A stretch of DNA of 64,000 bases from contig OW804096.1 of assembly GCA_942159475.1 (NCBI GenBank), positions 131,678,941 to 131,742,940 of the forward strand, given 5' to 3'. The position numbers and the translations under genes were made by a program. The notes below the pieces were generated by a model. The model saw only the letters and a program-made list of their open reading frames with translations. It was not told where the DNA came from and searched no databases. Source of the stretch: Sthenelais limicola. Its lineage: Eukaryota > Annelida > Polychaeta > Phyllodocida > Sigalionidae. Shown here piece by piece: positions 12,330-23,429 of the stretch. The first letter of the stretch is position 1, and the number at the start of each line of letters is the position of its first letter.

Positions 12330-14255
12330 ATGTTGATTGTGCAATAGAATGAGAAAATTGAAGACTCCATAGTTAAAGGATGCGTACAGAGCCAGGAAAC
12401 ATTTTATTGAAGAGACATCCTAAAATTACTGGCCCGTCCCTATTGATAAATGTCACTATACGATTTAGTTGTGAACATAATTTGTGGTAAAGGAGCTGCT
12501 TCCAATACGTTCTGAAAACCTTGGAAATTGGTTCAAAGAGAATGTATTCCACCGTAAATTATATGTATTGACGTAGCGGTGGAATGACAGAGCCACTCAA
12601 TGTCAAATTATGAAACAGTGATTCAGTTTGACGTGTTTGTATCCCCAGAGCTACTTATAATTGGAATTGAATACCAAGAATGTATTGGTATTCACCATAA
12701 AGTTGTTTTTAGAAGTTCCTTCGTATTGAAGTAAACGTCTCGTTAAGAAGAGATATGTAGCTATTCGTATTCAAATACCCTTGAGCAAACATTTATTTTA
12801 AATCATTATATATTTTGTAATACTACTGCTCTGCAAAAATCAATACTGTCTATTATTATAGAAATGTTAATCCTACAAATATTCAGGTATTGCCATGTCT
12901 TACCATATAGCATGTTGCATGATACCTAAACTAAAATCCAAATGTATTAAAGAACTTTTTACAACTGCACAATGATTATGACCTATTTGTGGGCAGGAAC
13001 GGATATTTGGATGAAGTCTTAAAATCGTTCCCAGCATGAGTAGATGCTAGTGTTGAAGAAGCCCAATATAGTTCAAACATCCGAGTACAAATAAATATAA
13101 CCAATTGCAGATCTGATATATAGGATCCTTCCAAAGGATAAGCCTCTGGCAGTACATATTATCTCCAGGGCATCTATCTGCAAAATGGTTTGGGTCTGAA
13201 TGATTGGAAATCTGATTAAAACGTTTTTATAAATGGTGTATACGCCCCTTAAGTTCATAACCTTTTCCAACGGATCCCGTAAACTTCAAAGCCGTAATCT
13301 TAATCAGGGTTTGTCCTAGATGTACATACAACCCATTCAAGTGACTCACGTACGTAGTAGCAAGGTATAGGGCTGATGGTTTGGCTAGGTTCGCCCCATA
13401 GCCAGTAAAATCATTTCAAATACTTTAATCACTTGGCATTGATGGAATGACATTTATATGAAGGTTAAGAATGCGTTTCACAATTAGGAATTTAAACATT
13501 ATCGTAGACCACGTTCTGTGTGTCTGAAAGTATTCTGTTTCTATCTATAACTAGCCCAAGTCTATATGATTGGAACACAATTGTGTTCTTCATCTGCAAG
13601 TCATTAACCATACAGGGAACCAGTTTAATCGCTCTCCATTTTCTCTCACTCATATATAACATACTTGAACGATAATTATTTTAATGAGAAAATCGACAAG
13701 AGCTTTCATCACCCATTAGCGGGAAGCGCTGAGATGATTGCAATTTGATTGGTACGAGTGTATACAAACCATATGATATAATCTTTAGAGGTGTGTCCCA
13801 TACATAAATTGCATGTTGCACACTTTGAACCAGACCCCAATAGTCCCCTCAGAGAATCGTACTGTAAATCCTATACGCTGCAGTCAGGTTCTAAATCAGC
13901 GCCAGTGACACAAAAGGCAACTAATGGTTGTGTTGTGCTTTACCAGTACAGACATTAACAGCCATTTATCTCTGCTCAACCACTGCTGAGAGGAGATGAT
14001 ATACTATCATGCCATAACATGCTAGCGGGCTCTCATTTAGTACAACCGCGGTCGTTTCTTTCATACTTGTTGAATATAGGCCGCCCAATTAAGGTATGTG
14101 TGTCGGGGTGGGGGTGGGGGAGGTATTTGAAAAGTTAATGAGAATATACTGACCTTGATATAAATGATCGATATACTTTTGATAGTTGTAGTGCGTAAAG
14201 TAAATATATATGTGATAGTAGGTCCTTTTTTATCATTATTATTATTTTATTTTTC
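12330..14255. other. Non-coding stretch
   Basis: AT-rich sequence with no repeat or frame I can support. A G-rich run (GGGGTGGGGGTGGGGG) lies near 14105-14120. Confidence 0.55.
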
Positions 14256-14360
14256 CAGGAAAGTGAAACAAAATAGTGTTGGCGTTTCCTCAACACGATC
14301 ACATTACAGGGATCATGTATACGGCTACCTGCTTTTCCCCCTGTTCCTCTCATTTCTCAG

Positions 14361-14434
14361 ATGAGGTTGAAGCTCATTCCACAATCTTGTACCTTGATAT
14401 AAAAAGGAGTTCTGGCAAAGAGGTAATTCCTTAA
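14361..14434 (+). CDS. Possible terminal or internal exon after a very strong acceptor
   Basis: A long pyrimidine tract (14331-14358) ends in TTTCTCAG at 14360. With two leading bases the exon reads EVEAHSTILYLDIKRSSGKE and then either splices at a moderate donor (GAG/GTAATT, 14422/14423) or continues VIP to a TAA at 14432. Only one other phase is open this far. A second strong acceptor is just upstream at about 14258 (frame KVKQNSVGVSSTRSHYRD, open to 14364), so the two may be alternatives. Protein unknown; a chance match is possible. Confidence 0.25.
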
Positions 14435-16015
14435 ATTGTCCGTAGAAAACTCTTTGCAAAGACAAAGGTATTCCAACGAAATTCTAGCATTCTTAGCATA
14501 TTTTTCTTTGGGACGTCGGATTGAATATTTTCGATTAATGTTCCAGGTTGTATGACCATTGACGATCGATAATTATTGATTTGTCAGTGACATATATAGT
14601 TGCTGTTGTTGAATTCTTTTATCATCGGTTTCCCATCTTGTTTATGTATAACAGAATAATGAAGAAAAATACTAATTTTAAATAATATATGTTGCCTTTT
14701 CTTAACATATCAAATATTGTTATCTCCTTCAAATGACAGAAAGAAAATCATGCAGTTAAATGAACACTATCCCACTATCCTGCTTTCAAGGCAAGTTGGA
14801 TTTTCTATAAAGGTCCATATATAGAGATCAGTCTGTAAATTCTAATGTCAATCTGGCTCTAGAGACCTTGCATCTATCACTATAACTGTCTCCGGTACTG
14901 AGTGACTGACTGCAGGTGCTTACCATTTAATAGAAACGGATTCAAGTCAGAAAAGCCAAGCAGATGTTATTCGTATGATTGATGTGGCAGTTACCACTGT
15001 TACCTTGAAATTCTTGCGACCAATTAGAATTCAAAAAGTGCGTTGACACTCGAGTCATTTCGAGACGTGACCCCTTCAAAGACCGACTCATGGGTCGCTC
15101 TTCAATGTCAAGTTATAACAGAGAGAAACAGAGACACAGAGGCAACGAGAGAGAGAGTGGGGAGGGATGGTGGGCGGGCGGCGGGGAAGAGACAGAGAGT
15201 GAAATTGTTATATATTCATGTTATTTATGAATTAGTCCTATAATAGAGTTAGTATTATAGACAATGATTTGGGAACGTTTTTTTATTTACTCAGAACTAG
15301 ATCATGGCTAAAACTATTCCTATTGGCTGAGAGGACAGGGGGCTACACCCAGCTATATCTATATCATGCATGAGGAACATGGTAACATAAAAGAATGGAG
15401 ATAAACAGAGTTAGGTGGCGGGGTCAGTTTCGAGAACGATCAATTCAAGGCGACGTCAGCGAACATCCATGCATGGTGGATAGCACGTTTTTTGTATCAT
15501 GAATCGTTGATTCGTCGTTTGTTAAATGTACTTGGCCTTTCAAATGTAATAAAAAAATATTCTATCTGACATCGGCCTCATATATATGTTGCTCATCAAG
15601 GATGTGCAGCGCAACTGATAATACCACCAATTGTGGTAGTGAATATCTGCTAATGGGTGGACATGGGCATGTCACACGCTTAGCACAGGATCCACTGGGT
15701 GACACGCAGGTCATACAGTCATATTTGTCTGGGAATACGATTCGGCAAATATTGCATATAGATACCATGAGGAGACTGCCAAGGGAAGGATTGCCCTATT
15801 CCCGCTTCCAGACATTCCCTAACTTAGTCAGATTATCATCCAGCGTAGTGAAATAGTGTTGTGGTTCATACCTGCGACCTTTTAAAGTGTCAGTAAACCC
15901 CCAAATATTATGAGCAAATCCATTTCCCTGCTATTATTGAAATGTAACCAGCCCGGTTTTACTTAATGCAACTCATTATTTAGTGAGTTTTACCCATTTA
16001 AAGGAGTGGAAAAGT
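14435..16015. other. Non-coding stretch with a purine-rich patch
   Basis: It contains a GA-rich stretch at 15115-15200 (GAGAGAGAGTGGGGAGGG type). Overlapping frames on both strands at 15562-15856 cannot be ranked. At 15878-15897 there is a TTAAAGTGTCAGTAAACCC motif that resembles one end of a TTAA-type element, but no partner end was found. Confidence 0.5.
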
Positions 16016-16019
16016 AGCT

Positions 16020-16250
16020 GCATACACAGCGGTGCTTACGACGTATTACACCCGCTGGTAGAACGGTTCATGGCTGGGGACCAGGGAGGTTAATGCACCC
16101 GTACTAAAAACGGGTGCTATCCGCCAGAGGCCTGATGGTGGGCGTCGTCACACTTGACTGACGCACCCGTGGTTCTGCGTCCACTGTCCGGTCTGTATGC
16201 TGAGCGGCACAGGCGCCAGTTGTATGGACGAAATTTCGGGGGGGGGGGTC
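16020..16250. other. GC-rich island with hairpin and G11 tract
   Basis: This stretch is much more GC-rich than its surroundings and carries a perfect 8-bp hairpin (GCACCCGT at 16095-16102, ACGGGTGC at 16110-16117, 7-base loop), then a further GCACCCGT/G and an uninterrupted run of eleven G at 16238-16248. No open frame spans it and I do not recognise it as a tRNA, 5S rRNA or spliceosomal RNA. It could be a SINE fragment or a structured non-coding RNA. Confidence 0.4.
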
Positions 16251-17122
16251 AGTGGGGTGTTGAATATCTAAATATTAGCTTTAATATCATTCATTTATGC
16301 CCGATTGTACATGACAAATAGTGTACTATGCTGTATGTAAAAGGGGAATACTCTCAGCGGAATTGAAAAAAGAGAAAACATGACAATGGTTACATTATAT
16401 AGTTTACTCCTTTATTATTCAATGCGAAAGGGAATTAAATAAAAATTGAACCAAAATTATGAGTAACAGTAATCATTAGAGTTATCCAAAATAAAATAAT
16501 TCATTATTATAATATAATAATTGCCAATTAACAGTACTTCTAATAGATATCAGGAGTTGCGTCATGTTATGTAACATGATATAAGAAAGAACATTCAGAT
16601 GCCTCTTACGCAGTACAAGTTAGAGTAGTACATCAGTACAGCTGCAGGTGTTAAAATACCAATACAGCTGAAAGTTTTGCTCCAATCGCTAATCACATGC
16701 AGCTTTAATGACTTAGCAGTGTCTATATAGCAATCACAGGCATTTAAACCCCGAGACTCATATACAGTGTGTATTTACATACATTTTAAGCACTGATCAT
16801 AGCAGTTCCGTAAAGATACATAATGTAGAGTGATTTACAGATCAAATAAAAGATATTTCAGAGCACTTGCATCATAATTATACAGAGAACTCATTTATCA
16901 TTCAATTAGAATGCACATCTATATAGTATTTCCATTTGCATTTTACATGAATGTAGAAACATGGTTATTCTCTCTGCAAGGCAGATATTCCGGGGATACC
17001 ACAAATATTAGAAATACACACACAACAATTCTCAAAGAGCAACACTCGCTCAATAAACAATATAAAACAATAAATTCAGTATGGTAACATATAATAGAAA
17101 CCCATATATATCTTTATATATA

Positions 17123-17215
17123 CAGTGGATCCTCGCATAAAGACCACCTCTCTATAGAGACTACCCCATTATTAAGACCAGTTTCTCTCAGTCGGTGGTC
17201 CCAATTACTGCTGGT
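17123..17215 (+). mobile_element. Possible pogo/Tigger-like terminus
   Basis: TA is followed by CAGTGGATCCTCGCATAAAG and then two related AAGACCA units. CAGTGgAnCCTCG at a TA dinucleotide is the style of pogo/Tigger inverted repeats. No matching inverted end was found in the window, so this would be a solo end. It lies in what would be the 3' UTR of the minus-strand candidate gene. Confidence 0.3.
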
Positions 17216-17324
17216 AGAATGAAGAAATCTTTGGGTGAAGTGTGCCATCATTGCTATCTAGTTCATGCCACTGGTTGAGTTAATATCAAAGCAGATCCTG
17301 GAAGACCTTAAATCGGAGAACATT

Positions 17325-17436
17325 TCATTTGGGTGTTCTTGGTTCCTCTTTGAAGAGTTTATTGATGGGCGTCGTGGACATGGTAAGCTCATCCACTGAC
17401 TCCATGTTGTGTCCTCTGGTCAAGGGTAATGTTGTG
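17325..17436 (-). CDS. Candidate C-terminal exon of a minus-strand gene
   Basis: On the minus strand a TACTTGCAG acceptor (17437-17445) is followed by one base and then 36 codons to a TGA at 17325. The peptide starts TTLPLTRGHNMESVDE and ends TPINKLFKEEPRTPK, a charged, tail-like sequence without membrane segments. Its phase fits the donor of the 18441-18745 candidate exon exactly (AG plus C makes Ser). A canonical AATAAA polyadenylation signal on this strand lies at 16411-16416, giving a plausible 0.9 kb 3' UTR. The family is not recognised. A decayed copy of part of this exon's DNA may exist at 17840-17885. Confidence 0.35.
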
Positions 17437-17522
17437 CTGCAAGTACAACAATCATATATATTAACTCAAAATGTTATAGCAAAACAAGAAATTGTACAGT
17501 AGTGTATTCGTACCAAACCTCA

Positions 17523-17690
17523 GCCTTCTGTGAATCCCCTAACACAGTATAATGTTGAGGCAATGTCGCACATTTGACACTAGTACAATATTAAGCCCCC
17601 TTTCGCTCACCCATACTAGTTGGCGTGTGGAATTGTTTTGACGCCTTTTTGAAGCTAAGTCAAATCCCCAAACAAAAGCTAGGGGTTCAG
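17523..17690 (+). repeat. Dispersed repeat 'TCGCTCACCCATA', copy 1
   Basis: This segment shares blocks CTGTGAAT, ACAGTATAAT, TGTCGCACA and CCCCTTTCGCTCACCCATAC with 37234-37370 and 39560-39690. Partial blocks recur near 63875-63955. It overlaps a 78-codon minus-strand frame that is therefore probably not a gene. No terminal inverted repeats were found. Confidence 0.55.
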
Positions 17691-18440
17691 AAACCATTGT
17701 GAATGTTAAAGGTAAGTCTATTTCGAAAAGTTTATAACAAGGTGGTACATTGTAGAAATGGAAGGCCCTGCCCAATAATGATAATAATTAATCATGATGT
17801 CGTCCTTATTCGATTGCATATATGATATTTACCTATTGGAAGAAATCCATTGACTGCATGGTAGTGGTCACGTTGAGGGCAAAGTTTGAAGAACATCAGT
17901 TCCAAGGCTTTGGAAATGTGAGCATGAGATCCTTGACCACAACTCTGTTGGATATCACCATGTACAGTACTGCTTTAAATAGAGATGACCCTAAAAATAA
18001 ATGATTTAAATCCTCATAATTGTTCATGTAGTATTTAATAAATAGATAAACAGATAATTATACATCCTTTTCGTTGGTATTTGGGTGCATACTTTCCCTA
18101 GTATATAGATCAGTAAGACTCATATATAAAGGACAAGACGTCTTCGTCTTGCGTACACATTATGTGAAATGTCCATGAATTTATAATTATCAAATATTAA
18201 ATATTATATTGGCCTTGAATAAATGAATAAAAAAGATTGTTCCACGCATTTACATAGGTAGGGTTTAGAGTAGAGAGAGAGGGGGGGCGGGGGCAAGAGA
18301 GAGCTTAATTAGGCGCTTAGAATGACCCTGGTAGCCTGTTATAACAAACACAAGTCGGGAGAACAAGCTAACGGGCAGCTAACAATCCTAAATAGAAACT
18401 CAGTTATAAAACATAATTATAATGGCTCATCATAACTTAC

Positions 18441-18745
18441 CTGACGTCGCAAAGCTCCCTGTTACAAGGTTGACTCCATTGTGGTTTTGAGGAAGTAACG
18501 TTACAAATGTAATGGAAATAATTGGTCCAAACGATACGGACACCAAACACTATTTTGAATGTCCTGATGGCTTCACGCATGCGTGGATATAAATAGCCAG
18601 TACTGACCCACTTCTTGACCTCAGCAGGCTCTACTATGCACGTTGCGTTCTTGTAGTTGTATGCTTTGTCGCGCGCGGCTACAGCTAGGCTGGACAGTGT
18701 CTCTCTCCTATCCCACCCTACACAGGTCCTATCACTAGCTGACAC
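18441..18745 (-). CDS. Candidate upstream exon of the minus-strand gene
   Basis: The minus strand has a strong donor (GACGTCAG/GTAAGT) at 18441/18440. The frame through it is open for 101 codons upward to about 18745 and beyond to a TAG further up. It contains no early ATG: the only in-frame Met (18567, reading MREAIRTFKIVFGV) lies in an NRF1-like CGCATGCGT. The peptide end is SKPQWSQPCNRELCDV. The tract is GC-richer than its flanks (GCGCGC at 18673), so it may instead be a promoter plus 5' UTR. Splicing to 17436 keeps the frame open to the stop. Confidence 0.3.
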
Positions 18746-19578
18746 TCTATACGCTAAAATATTAGGCCTATAATTATACTGTATGCTATAGGCCTAGTCT
18801 ATTTCGATATGATAATTAGGCCTACATCTAGGCTTACTTTTCATCATTCACCTAATTTCTTTCTCTCACTCTCTCCCTATAGTTGTGAAGTAGTTTTTAA
18901 TCGCCAATATAGCCTAACGTCATAATAATTAAGTAAAGATGGTATTGATAAAGTTCAGTTTGACAACAGATGGATTTTGCCATACATTTCACATATAACT
19001 TAAAGTGATTCATCAAAAATGACCATATTCTTGGGAGGTTTCTTTTGCTTGTTTGTTTGGTATTTTAAGGAAAACATGTTGGAACAATGGATAGCCTATA
19101 GTTTGGCCTTGTCTTGAGTGGTGTTTATTTCACTTTTATCAACTTGCAATTGTTTCTATTGGGAAGGGAACATAATTATAGGCCTATTATGTGCTAGCTA
19201 AATAATTATTGTAGCTTTACTTGCAGGTGTTGTATTGCGGTGATAGGCTAATCAATAATTACAAATGACCTGAACCTATTTGAAAAGAGTCAGTTGAGGG
19301 GATACTGTATTGAGCGTATAGAATTAAGAAATGTATTAACTAACTCATACTGAATATGAAGCAGGCCTAATAGTAGCGCTGCTTGTGTGAATGCCACCCT
19401 GCTGCAGAAAGGCCACCATGACACTTGTTGACCTGTTACGTAATAGCGAAATGTGCCAACACCCGTTTTCTCTGTCACACCAGCAGCCTACACCCGTGAA
19501 GTCATCGCATCCGTTTATTAACTGGTGAAGGCCATTAAAAAAAAAGCATCCGTCCCTATGCGGATGTTGGAGAAATGT

Positions 19579-20058
19579 TTAAAGGTGACAACCGTGTCCA
19601 GCATTCTGAGATTGGCAGTGTAGTTTAACACTCCATTCAAGGCGCCACTGTTTGCCTACGTCATAAAGCTACGCCAATCTTGAAATGTACATGCAATGAA
19701 CATAGTAAACAACTCTCATAATTGCTGCTAGATAGAAGGAGGGTGGGGTGGGCGGAAGGACATTGAACAACACAGTGTGCATAGCCAAACAAACTGTTTC
19801 AATTGCTGGGAGATTGTGGGGGGAAGGTAGAGATATTATGTTCATTTCTGGCGCACCTTTATGATGTCACACAGCACTCTCAGTGCCCTCTTGTGCTAAA
19901 CAGACTTTTTCAACTAGGATTTCTCAATTTATGCCTGTAAGTGAGTATAAGTTATACATAAATGGAAGTAAACAAATCGAGACTTGGGTGTTATATTTAT
20001 GGCTCCATGAAGTTTTTTGTCCTAAAAATGACCATGAACCCGTTGACTGACCCTTTAA
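19579..20058. mobile_element. Possible second TTAA-type (T2-like) element
   Basis: The left end reads TTTAAAGGTGACAACCG and the right end, inverted, TTTAAAGGGTCAGTCAACGG. Both include TTAA. The terminal similarity is short (about 15 bases with gaps), so this is less certain than 11015-11773. The 480-base interior is non-coding. Confidence 0.4.
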
Positions 20059-20059
20059 A

Positions 20060-22150
20060 CCATACTTGTAGTTAAATTACTAAAGTAGATATGTAAACTG
20101 GGAAAGTCATAAATTCTATGATTGGTGCATGGGCCCCTTGAAAACTTTAGCTGGAGTAAGAATGTACGGCTGGGGTTGACTGCTTGAAATATGCATGTTT
20201 AAATTTGCTGTTAGCCCCTTTGAGCCTGGATTCACCAATTCTCTCTGATTTCCCAACGATAGCAAATTCTTCCTGAGCAGGGACTTGTGGCGTTAACCTG
20301 TCTTACTATCTGCCTGGGCTTCCCATTCTTGATCTACTTGATGTTTAATCAATTCATGCTAGATCGAGTCATTCCCTATAGTTGACATACTCCCTATAGT
20401 ATAATAGTTCGCGTGTATCTAAGCCACTGCTTCACCCAGACTGTAGAAGGTGATTATCCAAACTACCTTTAAACAAAATCGTATACACTCTTGCGGATAT
20501 ATATGTGGATGTGCAAGGATATCACAGAGATGCTTATGTGTCATCGTTATTGATAACATACAACAAAGCCAAGTCAAAAGAGTACAGAAAGTTCTGCACT
20601 TATTTTATTACTGGAAATTTCATATTGCTTTTGGAATTGCGAGCACTCTGGTTAATTTTGTATTGATATAGTTATATTCTTTGGCATGAATATAAGTGAA
20701 CAGCTTGAGTGTAATATCTGATTACTTCACGAGAAACAATAACAATAATTATACATAGCTGTATCAACAAATGGTGCCTAACAAAGTAAGAAATGTTCAA
20801 TATACCATGAATTTTAAAGGCAAATGATACTATACGTAGCTCAAAATCCAAAATAAGTATAATTATAATGTATTGCTTCTTGAATATGTTATTTAAGTAA
20901 TTGTAGTCACAAAGATTAAAAACAACAGGGTCACATTGCTTGTTTAAAACATATATTATATATACATCTTAAAGCGGACTATACCAATCGAAGCAAGGAC
21001 CAATATAGGCACGAATCTCATAGTGAGTTACATAGGTTACATATAGTTTGAATCAGGGGTTCACATTGCAAAAACAATACAAAGTCGAGTGCAGCAATAT
21101 CATGTCAGATACAATCTCAAAGGTGTATTTGCAAGGCCTTTTAATGCGGGATTTTGGTAATGGGTACAGTATACAATAATGAGGACAAGGGTAGTACCAA
21201 TACAGTATAGCACAAAATAATCATGTTTAGAAATGGAGTGATATTTATACTCAAGGTATTTGAGTATCATGGTTTGCTAAACAATATTCCTACAGCAGAA
21301 TTGTGCAACACTTACAGGTTTGATAAAAGATACTTGGGGATGAAAGCATATATCAAATCACAAACGTCTACTTCGGGTAGTACAGCCATTTATAAAGGTC
21401 ACATTTGACTCGATGGGTGTGCATTACTGACTTTATACAGTAGCTTATCGTTTTGACTGACCTTCTCCCTGACGAGATTGATTCCTAAATGATAAATACT
21501 TGTGACCCGCCGAGGGGAAAGGAGGCTCCGCGCGGGAGTTATAGTTCCTGGTATTCCCGCTAGGAGTCGCATCATATTCATGACGTTACTGTCAGAAATG
21601 TTTATATTAGTAATTCTGAGAGGGAGGTAACTTTGAAAGTCTGTAACTTAACTAATTTTTGGAGTATCAACAAAATTTTAATATTTATTTTTTGTACATG
21701 TGATGTGTCACAGGAAAATGAATCACTCCCCCAACCTATTTGAGGTCATCTACTGAAAACTGACATAACTTTACAAAAAAAACCATCTTGGCAAATTCTG
21801 GGAATTTTCAACTATTTTTTTCGGTTATTGACTCAGGAGGACATGTAGATTCAGAATCTATAATAAACCCAAATTCGAAAATTTGGCCCTGGAGTCCCCT
21901 TTCTGCTTGGCTGGTCACACTTATCAAGATGATACCTAGATTCTTATAATCCTCCACCTTAGAAAATACCGCATCTTCTATATGTAAAGATCGCAGACTG
22001 GGTCCAATTGATTCTGCTATATACTTAATTAGAGAGAAATTGACCACATTGCTTTTAATCAAATTGGTTGACATTTCCCTCAGACAACAGTATACATCTA
22101 TTTATCTCGAGTCACATGGTGAAAGTTGGTTAAGAGAGGCAAAATTGGTA
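20060..22150. other. Non-coding stretch
   Basis: No gene supported. At 20814 a TTTTAAAGGCAAATGATACT stretch resembles the left end of the 11015 element (TTTTAAAGGCAAACGCTAC), suggesting a decayed relative whose right end I could not place. Confidence 0.5.
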
Positions 22151-22151
22151 T

Positions 22152-23428
22152 GTAAAAGACCTGTATGACTAAAAGACGCACAGCACCGAAAACACGCACA
22201 GCACCCGCACAGCACCGTCGCTACTTGCACGACTAATATTAGACGTACCTCTTCACAGTTTTTCACATGAAATATTCAATATATAACCGGGAAATTTTAG
22301 GATATCAATAATGATGGGTAGAGCTCAAAATCCAGTAAATATGGGATTGAATACTTGAACAGTTTTACTGTGATTAGCTGTCGAATCTGCAAACACTTCC
22401 CGTGATGTTTAAATTAATTTTCTGTAATTTAGTCACTTCACTGTATGAAAATACCAAAAAACGGGAACCCGTTTATACAAAAAAAATAGAGAACATATAA
22501 GAATGGATGGTGATTCAAAATCTCTGTCAACAAGCCTGAAAGATTTAGAGAGAATTAATGTAATTTGATTTGATCTTGGTTTGGCCATGTCGTATATAAC
22601 AGGCAAGAGAAATGATAGCTTTCTTTGCTAGTAGATAATGTGACTAAGCATTGAATAAACATTTTTCTATATGTATATGGTCAATTCTCACGAAATGGGG
22701 GCAGTCATCATTTAGATCCCACTTCGAGCTGTCGAGCCATATAAGATTTATTAATCTGAAAATGTGCGTTTTGTACATAAAATGAACAAATATAGGTGAA
22801 AATAGGCATTTTTTAATACCTTAAATAATTACAATGGGAATGTGAGCACTCAATGTCGAAATGTCAAAGCACTTATGTCGAAATCTTTACTTCATGACAG
22901 CAGTCCGACCATTTACTAAATATTTTTTGTTAAATTCTGGGGAAAATATAGAAGATATTATTTTTATTTCCACTTTTTGGCTTTAAAAAATGGCTGAAAC
23001 CACAGGGTGCCTACATCGGGACAGTAAAGTCTGTAAAAAGATATATAAAATCAATCCCCAACTGGGGTAGCTATGACATACATATGAAGCCAATAACACT
23101 CATGGAAGAAAAAAATCAAACTTGTGTGGCAGACCCTTTAATTTTTCATGGTAGGCCCTAAGCTACGAATAAATATCACGAACTTCAAAAGCTATTTACA
23201 GTGAAACTATTCCAGTTATAAAATCCATATTTACAGGCTTTGGAGATCCGCATTAAAAAAATTGTATCCTCAAATATCATGATTATCAGAAGAATATTTC
23301 ATGTACAAAATGGCAAAGTGGTGCGTCTAATATTAGTCATGCAAGTAGCGACGGTGCTGTGCGGGTGCTGTGCGGATGCTGTGCGGGTTTTCGGTGCTGT
23401 GCGTCTTTTAGTCAGACCCGTAAAAGAC
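22152..23428. mobile_element. MULE-like non-autonomous element with 9-bp target duplication
   Basis: The 9-mer GTAAAAGAC occurs directly at 22152-22160 and 23420-23428. The element between them (22161-23419, 1259 bases) has long terminal inverted repeats. The outer 90-100 bases are nearly identical after inversion, and similarity of roughly 70 percent continues inward to about 22415 on the left and 23165 on the right. The repeats contain tandem CCGCACAGCA-type decamers, with one more copy on the right arm. Long inverted repeats plus a 9-base duplication are hallmarks of Mutator-like elements. No transposase frame is present; the 66-codon frame at 23240-23440 merely reads the right arm. Confidence 0.8.
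22178..22225. repeat. Decamer minisatellite in left terminal repeat
   Basis: GCACAGCACC-type units separated by GAAAAC. The mirrored array at 23352-23402 has an additional unit, so the arms differ by copy number rather than by substitution. Confidence 0.8.
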
Positions 23429-23429
23429 T

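Noticed and set aside
17834..17975. Extra minus-strand exon in the intron of the 17325-18745 candidate gene
   Set aside because: It has an acceptor-like and a donor-like edge, but its phases would break the frame into the terminal exon and three frames, on both strands, are open.
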